A stretch of 5,012 nt of DNA from JAYOFM01 sp038117225 (lineage in GTDB: Bacteria; Pseudomonadota; Alphaproteobacteria; Rhodospirillales; Casp-alpha2). This document shows positions 1 to 5,012 of the stretch, piece after piece. The stretch spans positions 1 to 5,012 of the forward strand of contig JAYOFM010000174.1 of NCBI GenBank assembly GCA_038117225.1. Direction: 5' to 3'. Position 1 is the first letter of the stretch, and every line of letters begins with the position of its first letter. A model generated the notes under the pieces. That model searched no databases, was not told where the DNA came from, and saw only the letters and a program-made list of their open reading frames with translations. The position numbers and the translations under genes were made by a program.

Positions 1-55
1 GGTGATACGCGCCCATTCGACACACGCCAATGAACCCTGTTGGTTCACCACCGCG
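1..55. repeat. Misplaced 55-bp direct repeat at the window's left end (copy of 654-708)
   Basis: The first 55 bases match 654-708 exactly; identity ends at base 56 (g here, c at 709). The downstream copy is an in-frame part of the thiolase, encoding the Ala-His-Ser-Thr-His region. This copy lies 653 bp upstream, which is not a multiple of three, so it is out of frame with the thiolase codons that follow and puts a TGA at 31-33 in that frame. A real thiolase should have its N-terminal core here. I infer a chimeric contig end (de Bruijn graph loop or amplification chimera), not a biological repeat. Confidence 0.9.
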
Positions 56-1017
56 GCATTCCGGATTCTGTTGGCGCCACGACCATCAACAAGATGTGCG
101 GATCGGGCATGAAGGCGGCCATGCTGGCCCACGATGGACTGTTGGCCGGCACTGGTTCGGTCATGGTTGCCGGTGGCATGGAGAGTATGTCGAATGCGCC
201 GTACATCCTGCCAAAGGTTCGCGATGGCCTCCGGCTCGGCCACGGTGAGGTCAAGGACCACATGTTCCTGGACGGCCTGGAAGATGCCTACGAGCCTGGA
301 AAGTTGATGGGATCGTTCGCCGAGGACACCGCCGAACACTACCAGTTTACCCGCGAGGCGCAGGATGCCTTCGCCATAGAGAGTCTGGCCCGCGCCAAAC
401 GGGCTAACGAAGACGGCAGCTTCGCCGCCGAAACGATTGCCCTGACAGTAAAGGGCCGCGAGGGTGACACGTTGATCGAACGCGACGAACAGCCGTTCAA
501 CGCCAACATCGTGAAGATACCGACCCTTCGGCCGGCCTTTCGCAAGGATGGCACGGTGACGCCGGCGAATTCGTCATCCATTTCGGACGGCGCCGCGGCG
601 CTGGTCTTGATGCGTCGGTCGGAGGCCGAGGCGCGGGGATTGAAGCCTGCCGCGGTGATACGCGCCCATTCGACACACGCCAATGAACCCTGTTGGTTCA
701 CCACCGCGCCCATCGGTGCCATTGAAAAGGTCTTGGAGAAGACGGGATGGCCGGCAAGCGATGTCGATCTATTCGAAATCAATGAGGCATTTGCCGTTGT
801 CACCATGGCGGCGATGCGCGCTCTCGATTTGCCTCATGACAAGGTCAATATCCACGGCGGCGCTTGCGCCCTTGGCCATCCGGTTGGCGCCTCGGGCGCG
901 CGCATCGTGGTGACACTGGTGGCAGCGATGGAAAAACATGGATTGACCAGGGGGGTCGCCAGCCTGTGCATCGGCGGCGGCGAGGCAACCGCCCTAGCGA
1001 TCGAAAGGGTCAATTGA
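55..1017 (+). CDS. Acetyl-CoA C-acyltransferase (thiolase), N-terminus missing
   Basis: A thiolase-family enzyme, which cleaves 3-ketoacyl-CoA with CoA or condenses two acetyl-CoA; probably cytoplasmic. Thiolase-like sequence begins at the Gly-Ile-Pro-Asp-Ser codons (55-69). The nucleophilic Cys lies in NKMCGSGMKA (codon 97-99), followed by VAGGMESMSNAPY. The NEAF motif starts at 781, the catalytic His is in GHPVGASG (codon 877-879), and the second active-site Cys is in SLCIGGGEA (codon 967-969). All the catalytic residues are therefore present. Family members are about 390 residues and the Cys usually sits near residue 88, so roughly 70-75 N-terminal residues are missing, replaced by the chimeric 55-bp end. 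An ATG at 40 lies inside that artefact and is not the start. The stop is one base before the RidA ATG. Degradative (FadA/PaaJ-like) versus biosynthetic (AtoB/PhaA-like) use cannot be settled from this fragment; operon context favours degradation. Confidence 0.93.
   Translation, partial: GIPDSVGATTINKMCGSGMKAAMLAHDGLLAGTGSVMVAGGMESMSNAPYILPKVRDGLRLGHGEVKDHMFLDGLEDAYEPGKLMGSFAEDTAEHYQFTREAQDAFAIESLARAKRANEDGSFAAETIALTVKGREGDTLIERDEQPFNANIVKIPTLRPAFRKDGTVTPANSSSISDGAAALVLMRRSEAEARGLKPAAVIRAHSTHANEPCWFTTAPIGAIEKVLEKTGWPASDVDLFEINEAFAVVTMAAMRALDLPHDKVNIHGGACALGHPVGASGARIVVTLVAAMEKHGLTRGVASLCIGGGEATALAIERVN
654..708. repeat. Genuine in-thiolase copy of the 55-bp repeat
   Basis: This copy is in frame within the thiolase and reads through the conserved Ser-Thr-His-Ala-Asn-Glu-Pro region before the Ala-Pro-Ile-Gly-Ala segment. 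It is the original of the sequence copied to bases 1-55. Confidence 0.9.
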
Positions 1018-1018
1018 G

Positions 1019-1423
1019 ATGGCGCGAAAATTCTATTCCAGCGGTTCAGTGTTCGAGGAATTGGCTGGCTATTCCCGGGCCGTGCGGGACGGTGACTGGA
1101 TCTTCGTTTCCGGCACCACTGGATTCGATTACGCGGCGGGCAGCATTTCCGACGACGTCGCCGAACAGACGGAACAATGCTTTCGCAACATTCGCGATGC
1201 CCTTGCCAATTGCGGCGTCCACATGGCCGACATGGTGCGTATTCGCGTCTTCATCGCGTCTAAGGATGACTTTGAGGTCATCGCTCCAATCGTCGGCAAA
1301 TGGTGCGCTGATGCACGACCAGCCAACACCACCGTTGTCTCGGCCTTGGTTGACGACCGAATGAAGATCGAAATCGAAGTCACGGCGCGAACCCACGACG
1401 ACGAAAGCAACAGAGGAGAATAA
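1019..1423 (+). CDS. RidA/YjgF/UK114 superfamily protein lacking the deaminase Arg
   Basis: A 134-residue protein covering the whole Rid fold (family about 125-135 residues, normally trimers with inter-subunit active sites). Recognisable parts are IFVSGTTGFDY (28-38), the QTEQCFRNI helix (50-58), DMVRIRVFIA (71-80), ARPANTT (99-105) and the C-terminal MKIEIEVTA strand (115-123). Aligning the KIEIE strand with E. coli RidA places Asn103 where RidA has Arg105, the residue that binds the substrate carboxylate and is needed for 2-aminoacrylate imine deamination. Imine deaminase activity is therefore doubtful; it fits the Arg-less Rid subgroups, whose roles are mostly unknown. An AAAGGG at 1004-1009 lies nine bases before the ATG, and the gene begins one base after the thiolase stop, indicating coupled translation. 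The family call is strong; the function is open. Confidence 0.93.
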   Translation: MARKFYSSGSVFEELAGYSRAVRDGDWIFVSGTTGFDYAAGSISDDVAEQTEQCFRNIRDALANCGVHMADMVRIRVFIASKDDFEVIAPIVGKWCADARPANTTVVSALVDDRMKIEIEVTARTHDDESNRGE

Positions 1424-1427
1424 CCGG

Positions 1428-2111
1428 ATGCCGACTGTCTTGGTCACCGGCGCCAATCGCGGTCTCGGCCTTGAATTCACCCGTCAGTACGCCGATGGCG
1501 GCTGGACCGTCATCGCCACCTGTCGCAATCCCATCGCGCCGGGCGAATTGGCGAAATTGGACGGTGATATTCAGGTGCATGGCCTTGATGTTGGCGACAA
1601 ACACCAGATCGCGCGCCTCGCCGATGATTTGTCCGGCACCGCCATCGATGTGCTGATCAACAACGCCGGCATCTATGGTCCGCGAGGCTATTCGCTTGCC
1701 GAGATTGATCTGCAAGCGTGGGCGGAGGTTTTTCACACCAACACCATGGCGCCGCTGCTGGTCGCCGATGCGTTCACGCCTCACGTGGCCGCTAGTGACA
1801 TGAAGAAGGTCGCCAACGTTTCCTCGAAGATGGGTTCCATCGGCGACAACACATCGGCGGGTCAGTACATCTATTGTTCGTCCAAGGCGGCGTTGAACTC
1901 GGTCATGAAGAATTTTTCCCAGGCCGTTGCCGACCGGGGCATCGCTGTCACGGTCATGCACCCCGGCTGGGTGCAAACCGATATGGGCACCAGTGCGGCC
2001 GATATCGATGCGGCGACGAGCGTGACCGGCATGCGCCGGGTCATTGATGGTTTGTCCATGGTCAACACTGGTCGCTTCTACGATTACGGTGGTGGGGAAT
2101 ATTCCTGGTGA
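1428..2111 (+). CDS. Short-chain dehydrogenase/reductase, C-factor/sniffer-like
   Basis: A classical-type SDR of 227 residues with a Rossmann fold, predicted to be an NAD(P)(H)-dependent oxidoreductase in the cytoplasm. The dinucleotide-binding TGANRGLG is at 7-14, an Asp of the LDV segment at 54, NNAG at 78-81, the structural/catalytic Asn in HTNTMAPL at 105, a Ser-rich VSSKMGS at 131-137 supplying the catalytic Ser, and the Tyr-x3-Lys pair at Tyr149/Lys153. HPGWVQTDMG follows at 178-187. The short length and the ending in Trp after a GGxYxW-like tail resemble the C-factor (CsgA)/sniffer carbonyl reductase branch. Arg11 in the Gly motif and Arg33 after the second strand favour NADPH, though this is an inference. 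A good Shine-Dalgarno (AGAGGAGA, 1412-1419) sits at the end of the RidA gene, and the ATG is four bases past the RidA stop. The substrate cannot be read from the sequence. Confidence 0.93.
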   Translation: MPTVLVTGANRGLGLEFTRQYADGGWTVIATCRNPIAPGELAKLDGDIQVHGLDVGDKHQIARLADDLSGTAIDVLINNAGIYGPRGYSLAEIDLQAWAEVFHTNTMAPLLVADAFTPHVAASDMKKVANVSSKMGSIGDNTSAGQYIYCSSKAALNSVMKNFSQAVADRGIAVTVMHPGWVQTDMGTSAADIDAATSVTGMRRVIDGLSMVNTGRFYDYGGGEYSW

Positions 2112-2113
2112 AG
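2107..2113 (+). promoter_or_regulatory. Weak, too-close ribosome-binding site before the acyl-CoA dehydrogenase
   Basis: GGTGAAG overlaps the SDR stop codon and lies only two bases before ATG 2116, too near for ordinary initiation there. It is eight bases from an in-frame TTG at 2122, two codons further in. Either the ribosome re-initiates at the ATG after terminating on the SDR, or the TTG is used, which would cost just two residues. I favour the ATG. Confidence 0.35.
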
Positions 2114-2115
2114 CC

Positions 2116-3255
2116 ATGCAATTGAGCGACGAACAGGTCTTAATTCAAGATACGGCACGAGCGTTCGCACAGGATAGGATTGCGCCGGGCGCGGCGGAAC
2201 GGGACCGGACGGCCGAATTCCCGAGAGCGCTATTGGGCGAGATGGCGGAACTCGGACTGATGGGCATGTTGACGCCGGTGGACTACGACGGAAGCGATAC
2301 CGGCATGGTTTCGTTGGCATTGGCCATGGAAGAGGTCGCTGCCGCCGATGGCGCCATCTCGACCATCATGAGCGTGCACAACGGTGTCGCGCAGTTGCCC
2401 ATCGTCGATTACGGCACGGCGGATCAGAAGGACCGCTTTCTGAAACCGTTGGCACGGGGCGAGATGCTCGGTGGTTTCGCGTTGACCGAACCGCATGCCG
2501 GATCGGATGCGGGGGCTATCAAATGCCGAGCCAGACGTGACGGCAACCACTTCGTGTTGTCCGGTACCAAGCAATTCATAACCTCGGGAAAGTATGCCGA
2601 TGTCATGCTCACCTTCGCCATCACCGATCCCGATGCCGGTAAGAAGGGCATTTCGGCATTTTTGGTGCCGACGACGACAGAGGGGTACCGTGTTGCGTCC
2701 GTCGAAAAGAAGATGGGCCAGCGCTGCTCCGACACCGCGCAGATTGCCTTCGACGATTGCCGTCTGACGCCCGATCTACTGCTAGGCGAGGAGGGAGATG
2801 GCTACAAGATTGCGCTGTCGAACCTGGAGGGCGGGCGAATTGGTATCGCCGCTCAGTCTGTTGGCATGGCCCGCGCTGCTTACGAATGTGCTCGGGACTA
2901 TGCCAAGGACCGCCAATCCATGGGCACACCTATCATCGAGCATCAGGCTGTCGCTTTCCGCCTGGCGGATATGGCGACCGGCATCGCCGCGGCGCGTGGG
3001 TTGACGCTGGATGCCGCGCGCCTGCGCGAGGCCGGGCAACCCTGCCTCAAGGAAGCTTCCATGGCCAAGGTCTTCGCCAGCGAGATGGCCGAGAAGGTCT
3101 GCTCGGATGCCATCCAGACTCTTGGCGGCTACGGCTACGTAGAGGACTTCCCTGTCGAGCGCATCGCCCGCGATGTCCGCGTTTGCCAGATTTATGAGGG
3201 CACCAGCGACATCCAACGCCTGGTCATCGCCCGCGCTATCGCCTCGGAGGATTAA
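2116..3255 (+). CDS. Acyl-CoA dehydrogenase, short/branched-chain type (not isovaleryl-type)
   Basis: A full-length, 379-residue FAD flavoenzyme oxidising acyl-CoA to trans-2-enoyl-CoA and passing electrons to electron-transfer flavoprotein. Order: N-terminal helical domain (about 1-115), first signature ALTEPHAGSDAGA (122-134), beta domain with VLSGTKQFIT (147-156) and the KKMGQRCSDTAQI region (198-210), then the C-terminal helical domain with DRQSMGTPIIEHQAVAFRLADM (265-286, FAD/dimer contact), second signature from QTLGGYGYVED (334-344), and IYEGTSDIQR (359-368). Glu361 in YEGT is the catalytic base, as in short/medium-chain enzymes; Gly240 occupies the position of the isovaleryl-CoA dehydrogenase Glu. 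I chose ATG 2116 because the family N-terminus (MQLSDEQ) starts there; an upstream in-frame ATG at 2044 would add 24 unrelated residues and overlap the SDR by 68 bases. The ribosome site is poor, so coupling to the SDR stop four bases upstream is likely. The exact acyl substrate is unknown. Confidence 0.95.
   Translation: MQLSDEQVLIQDTARAFAQDRIAPGAAERDRTAEFPRALLGEMAELGLMGMLTPVDYDGSDTGMVSLALAMEEVAAADGAISTIMSVHNGVAQLPIVDYGTADQKDRFLKPLARGEMLGGFALTEPHAGSDAGAIKCRARRDGNHFVLSGTKQFITSGKYADVMLTFAITDPDAGKKGISAFLVPTTTEGYRVASVEKKMGQRCSDTAQIAFDDCRLTPDLLLGEEGDGYKIALSNLEGGRIGIAAQSVGMARAAYECARDYAKDRQSMGTPIIEHQAVAFRLADMATGIAAARGLTLDAARLREAGQPCLKEASMAKVFASEMAEKVCSDAIQTLGGYGYVEDFPVERIARDVRVCQIYEGTSDIQRLVIARAIASED
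3246..3250 (+). promoter_or_regulatory. Shine-Dalgarno of the lipocalin-like gene inside the dehydrogenase 3' end
   Basis: GGAGG lies in the last codons of the acyl-CoA dehydrogenase, eight bases before ATG 3259. It fixes the start of the downstream gene and ties the two genes into one transcript. Confidence 0.7.
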
Positions 3256-3258
3256 GCC

Positions 3259-3705
3259 ATGTCGGAGAAGCGCGCCCCCGACTCCGCGACCGACGTCATT
3301 GGCGTTTGGATTCTGACGGGTATGGTGTGCGAAGACGCGGTGACCGGTGAGCTCGACGCCGGCGCGTTCAGCGAAAACCCCAAGGGCTATCTGATTTATA
3401 CGCCAGGTGGGCACATGTCGGCATTCACCGAGCATGGCGAAGGACGGCCCGCGTTAAAGCCCGATCATCTTTCGGCACCGGAGGCCGACAAGGCGCGGGC
3501 CATGGAGACCGTTATCAGCTACTGCGGCCGCTATCGTGTCGAGGAGGGTGCGGTCGTGCATATCGTCGACGTGTCCTGGGATCCTGCGTATCACGGCCAA
3601 GAACATATACGTCATGCGATCCTGGAAGGCGATCGTCTGACCCTTTACCGTGCCCCGGCGGACGGCCACGCGGGTTGGTATATTCATTGGAAGCGGGTCG
3701 AGTAG
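3259..3705 (+). CDS. Lipocalin-like domain protein of unknown function
   Basis: A 148-residue protein resembling the bacterial lipocalin-like domain family (Pfam lipocalin_5 type). It shows the family's order of segments: a start strand with GVW (15-17), NPKGYLIYTPGGHMSA (40-55), YCGRYRVEEGAVVHIVDVS (88-106), RHA (118-120), LEGDRLTL (122-129) and a closing strand with HWKRVE (143-148). These predict a small beta-barrel that may bind a hydrophobic or small ligand. There is no signal peptide or membrane segment, so it should be cytoplasmic, unlike outer-membrane or secreted lipocalins. No catalytic residues can be named. It begins three bases after the dehydrogenase stop, so it is co-transcribed; a role with acyl-CoA or aromatic intermediates is a guess from position only. 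Confidence 0.85.
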   Translation: MSEKRAPDSATDVIGVWILTGMVCEDAVTGELDAGAFSENPKGYLIYTPGGHMSAFTEHGEGRPALKPDHLSAPEADKARAMETVISYCGRYRVEEGAVVHIVDVSWDPAYHGQEHIRHAILEGDRLTLYRAPADGHAGWYIHWKRVE

Positions 3706-3718
3706 CCTCGACGGACCT

Positions 3719-3725
3719 AAGGAAA
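3719..3725 (+). promoter_or_regulatory. Shine-Dalgarno fixing the start of the HCCA isomerase-like gene
   Basis: AAGGAAA lies eight bases before ATG 3734 in the 28-base spacer after the lipocalin-like gene. It supports ATG 3734 over the in-frame ATG at 3650, which would lie deep inside the previous gene and has no family-like sequence after it. Confidence 0.7.
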
Positions 3726-3733
3726 CGGAATTC

Positions 3734-4346
3734 ATGCCCGATCCCATCGATTTCTATTTCGATTTCTCGTCGCCATACGCTTATTTCGCCGCCGACAAGA
3801 TCGACGAATTGGCATCGTCGTTCGGACGTGACTGCGTTTGGCATCCAATGATGCTTGGCGTGGCCATGAAGGAAACCGGTAACACCCCGCTCGCCGCGCA
3901 GCCGATAAAGGGGCCTTACTGCATTCACGATTGGGAACGTCTGGCACGCTATCAGGGACTCCCATGGACCATGCCGGATCCATTTCCCATCGCTACCCTT
4001 GCGGCGGCGCGTGCATTCTATTGGCTGTGGGATGAGGACGCAGTGTTGGCGAAACGCTTTGGTATTGAATGCTTCAAGACCTTCTTCGGACTCGGCGAGG
4101 ATATTTCGTCCGTTGACAAAGTCGCTGCCGTGGCCGCGCCGTTGGGTATCGACGCTAGCAAGTTAACCGAGTCCTGTGGCGACGACGCGTTTAAGCAGCG
4201 GGTCAAGGATGAGACGGCCAGNNNNNNNNNNCGCTCTCGAGAAGGGGGTCTTCGGCTCGCCGTTTTTTATCATTGACGGGGAACCCTTCTGGGGATCCGA
4301 CCGCATGTGGATGATGAAGTATTGGATGAAATCTGGCGGCTGGTGA
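3734..4346 (+). CDS. 2-hydroxychromene-2-carboxylate isomerase family protein (DsbA/kappa-GST-like), interrupted by a 10-N gap
   Basis: A thioredoxin-fold protein of the HCCA isomerase/GST-kappa family; the best-known member, NahD, is a glutathione-dependent isomerase of naphthalene catabolism. The N-terminus reads IDFYFDFSSPYAYFA (5-19); Ser13 before Pro14 matches the glutathione-activating Ser of the family. A helical insert follows (about 40-160, with KGPYCIHDWERLARYQGLPW at 59-78), then the C-terminal thioredoxin part with GVFGSPFFIIDGEPFWG, containing the conserved cis-Pro. The Ns at 4222-4231 put the C-terminal part (from 4233) in another frame. If they are removed, AG before and C after form an AGC Ser codon, the frame is restored, and the product is exactly 200 residues, the usual family length. 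The gene is thus probably intact. No ring-cleavage or aromatic dioxygenase genes are in view, so a naphthalene role is unlikely; many such homologues sit near acyl-CoA genes with unknown substrates. Confidence 0.88.
4222..4231. other. Scaffold gap of ten Ns, probably zero true length
   Basis: Ten consecutive Ns lie within the HCCA isomerase-like gene. Ten is not a multiple of three and breaks the frame. Flanking codons show Glu-Thr-Ala before and Ala-Leu-Glu-Lys-Gly-Val-Phe after, and family spacing allows one residue between them. AG + C gives that one residue, so the placeholder most likely stands for no missing bases. Confidence 0.9.
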
Positions 4347-4356
4347 GCCACCACCG

Positions 4357-4362
4357 AAGGAG
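4357..4362 (+). promoter_or_regulatory. Shine-Dalgarno of the rhodanese gene
   Basis: AAGGAG lies nine bases before ATG 4372, in the 25-base spacer after the HCCA isomerase-like stop. It is one of the strongest ribosome sites in the window and supports independent, efficient initiation of the rhodanese. Confidence 0.7.
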
Positions 4363-4371
4363 AAAGGCGAC

Positions 4372-4773
4372 ATGAGTATTAATCGAGGCGTCAAGCAAAT
4401 GGTCGATGAGGCGATGGCTGAAATCGAAACGATCTCCACGGCAGATGCCATCGCCCGGCACGGATCTGACGACGTCGTCTTCGTCGATATCCGCGATGTG
4501 CGGGAGTTGGACAAAGAAGGCATGATCCCCGGCGCCGTGCATGCGCCACGTGGCATGCTGGAATTTTGGGTGGATCCGCAAAGTCCCTACCACCGTGACG
4601 TCTTTGATCAGGATGATAAGACATACCTGTTATATTGCCGCTCTAACTGGCGTTCAGCGTTGGCAACGAAGGCACTCAAGGACATGGGGATGACCAACGT
4701 TGCTCACATCGAGGGCGGTTATGGCGCCTGGATGGAGCAGAATGGTCCGCAGACGGAACGTTCGAAGAAGTAA
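4372..4773 (+). CDS. Single-domain rhodanese-like sulfurtransferase
   Basis: A 133-residue cytoplasmic rhodanese domain protein, expected to carry persulfide sulfur on an active-site Cys. After an N-terminal helix (about 5-20, VKQMVDEAMAEIETIS) come the FVDIRDVRELDKEG strand/turn (37-50), IPGAVHAPRGMLEF (52-65), the active loop YCRSNWRSALA (88-98) with Cys89 and Arg94, and the closing EGGYGAW segment (114-120). The Cys-x4-Arg loop is intact, so catalytic sulfur transfer is plausible. The sulfur donor and acceptor are unknown. The stop TAA overlaps the carboxyltransferase ATG by one base (TAATG), so the two are translationally coupled. The family call is firm, but its link to acyl-CoA breakdown rests on position alone. 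Confidence 0.94.
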   Translation: MSINRGVKQMVDEAMAEIETISTADAIARHGSDDVVFVDIRDVRELDKEGMIPGAVHAPRGMLEFWVDPQSPYHRDVFDQDDKTYLLYCRSNWRSALATKALKDMGMTNVAHIEGGYGAWMEQNGPQTERSKK

Positions 4774-5012
4774 TGAGCAAGCACACGACCACCGTTGATG
4801 CCAGTAGCGATGCCTTCGCGGCCAATGCCAAGGCGATGCGCGCCACGATCGATGACCTGAAATCGACGGTCGGCATCATCAAGCAGGGCGGCGGCGAAAA
4901 GGCGCGGGCGAAACATTTGGCGCGCGGTAAATTGCTAGCGCGCGACCGCGTGCGTGCGCTGATCGACCCTGGGGCGCCGTTCCTTGAATTCTCCCAACTT
5001 GCGGGACATGGG
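4773..5012 (+). CDS. Biotin-dependent acyl-CoA carboxylase carboxyltransferase subunit, probably methylcrotonyl-CoA carboxylase beta (5' end only)
   Basis: Eighty in-frame codons run without a stop to the window end, encoding the start of a roughly 535-residue carboxyltransferase that moves CO2 from biotin to an acyl-CoA. The first 30 residues are variable; then come GGGEKARAKHLARGKLLARD (39-58), RVRALIDPGAPFLEFSQLAGHG (59-80). The GGGEKAR...H..RGKLL.RDRV..L.DPG.PFLE.S.LA.HG pattern is typical of methylcrotonyl-CoA (MccB/LiuB) and the related geranyl-CoA (AtuC) beta subunits, and less like propionyl-CoA PccB, where DPGSF.E..... usually follows. Leucine catabolism (3-methylcrotonyl-CoA to 3-methylglutaconyl-CoA) is the leading reading; geranyl-CoA is the alternative. 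The start overlaps the rhodanese TAA by one base; GAAGAAG at 4764-4770 is a weak ribosome site two bases upstream, so coupling is expected. The carboxyltransferase core and the biotin carboxylase partner lie beyond the window. Confidence 0.88.
   Translation, partial: MSKHTTTVDASSDAFAANAKAMRATIDDLKSTVGIIKQGGGEKARAKHLARGKLLARDRVRALIDPGAPFLEFSQLAGHG

Noticed and set aside
40..54. ATG at 40 as the thiolase start
   Set aside because: It lies in the misplaced 55-bp copy; the encoded MVHHR is not thiolase-like and about 70 family residues would be missing before the catalytic Cys.
1..708. Transposon or attachment-site direct repeat
   Set aside because: The repeat is internal thiolase coding sequence, with no transposase, integrase or inverted ends nearby; a chimeric assembly end explains it better.
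2044..2115. Upstream ATG extending the acyl-CoA dehydrogenase by 24 residues
   Set aside because: The extra residues are an out-of-frame reading of the SDR 3' end and match no family N-terminus; MQLSDEQ at 2116 is the natural start.
1380..2117. Long antisense open frame of 245 codons opposite the SDR
   Set aside because: It is the mirror of a high-GC coding gene with clear SDR motifs; the antisense product has His/Arg/Gly-rich composition and no recognisable domain or ribosome site.
2782..3435. Antisense open frame of 217 codons opposite the dehydrogenase and lipocalin-like genes
   Set aside because: It spans two well-supported sense genes and shows no family features; a codon-bias shadow.
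3650..3733. Upstream ATG extending the HCCA isomerase-like gene by 28 residues
   Set aside because: It overlaps the lipocalin-like gene, has no family similarity, and a good Shine-Dalgarno sits just before ATG 3734.
3706..3733. Possible promoter or terminator in the largest spacer
   Set aside because: Only 28 bases, holding a Shine-Dalgarno and no clear hairpin with a T run or -35/-10 pair.

Overview
The window holds part of a tightly packed, single-strand (+) catabolic operon from a moderately GC-rich bacterium. An alphaproteobacterium, perhaps Rhodospirillales-like, is my best guess from gene content and codon choice, but nothing here proves it. Eight genes run head to tail: a thiolase missing its N-terminus, a RidA-family protein, a C-factor/sniffer-like short-chain dehydrogenase (SDR), an acyl-CoA dehydrogenase (ACAD), a lipocalin-like domain protein, a DsbA/kappa-GST-like 2-hydroxychromene-2-carboxylate (HCCA) isomerase family protein, a single-domain rhodanese, and the first 80 codons of a biotin-dependent carboxyltransferase most like the methylcrotonyl-CoA carboxylase beta subunit. 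Spacers run from a 1-nt overlap to 28 nt. No stretch is long enough for an independent promoter, and I saw no terminator, RNA gene, insertion sequence or CRISPR array.

Layout: 1-55 is a misplaced copy of 654-708, almost certainly an assembly or amplification chimera. 55-1017 is the thiolase remainder, with all its catalytic residues. 1019-2111 holds RidA and the SDR. 2116-3255 is the ACAD. 3259-3705 is the lipocalin-like gene. 3734-4346 is the HCCA isomerase family gene, interrupted by ten Ns that appear to stand for no missing bases. 4372-4773 is the rhodanese. 4773 to the window end is the carboxyltransferase start.

Working together: the ACAD (acyl-CoA to enoyl-CoA), a biotin carboxyltransferase and a thiolase fit degradation of short or branched acyl-CoAs, such as leucine/isovalerate or a related branched compound. 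The ACAD carries its catalytic Glu in the short/medium-chain position, not the isovaleryl-CoA dehydrogenase position, so the step it serves is open. RidA, SDR, lipocalin-like, HCCA isomerase-like and rhodanese genes look like accessory or detoxification functions; their link to the pathway is inferred only from position. I found no convincing evidence of a wholly new system. The most useful observations are the two assembly faults, the Arg-less RidA, the ACAD subtype, and the unusual set of accessory genes.
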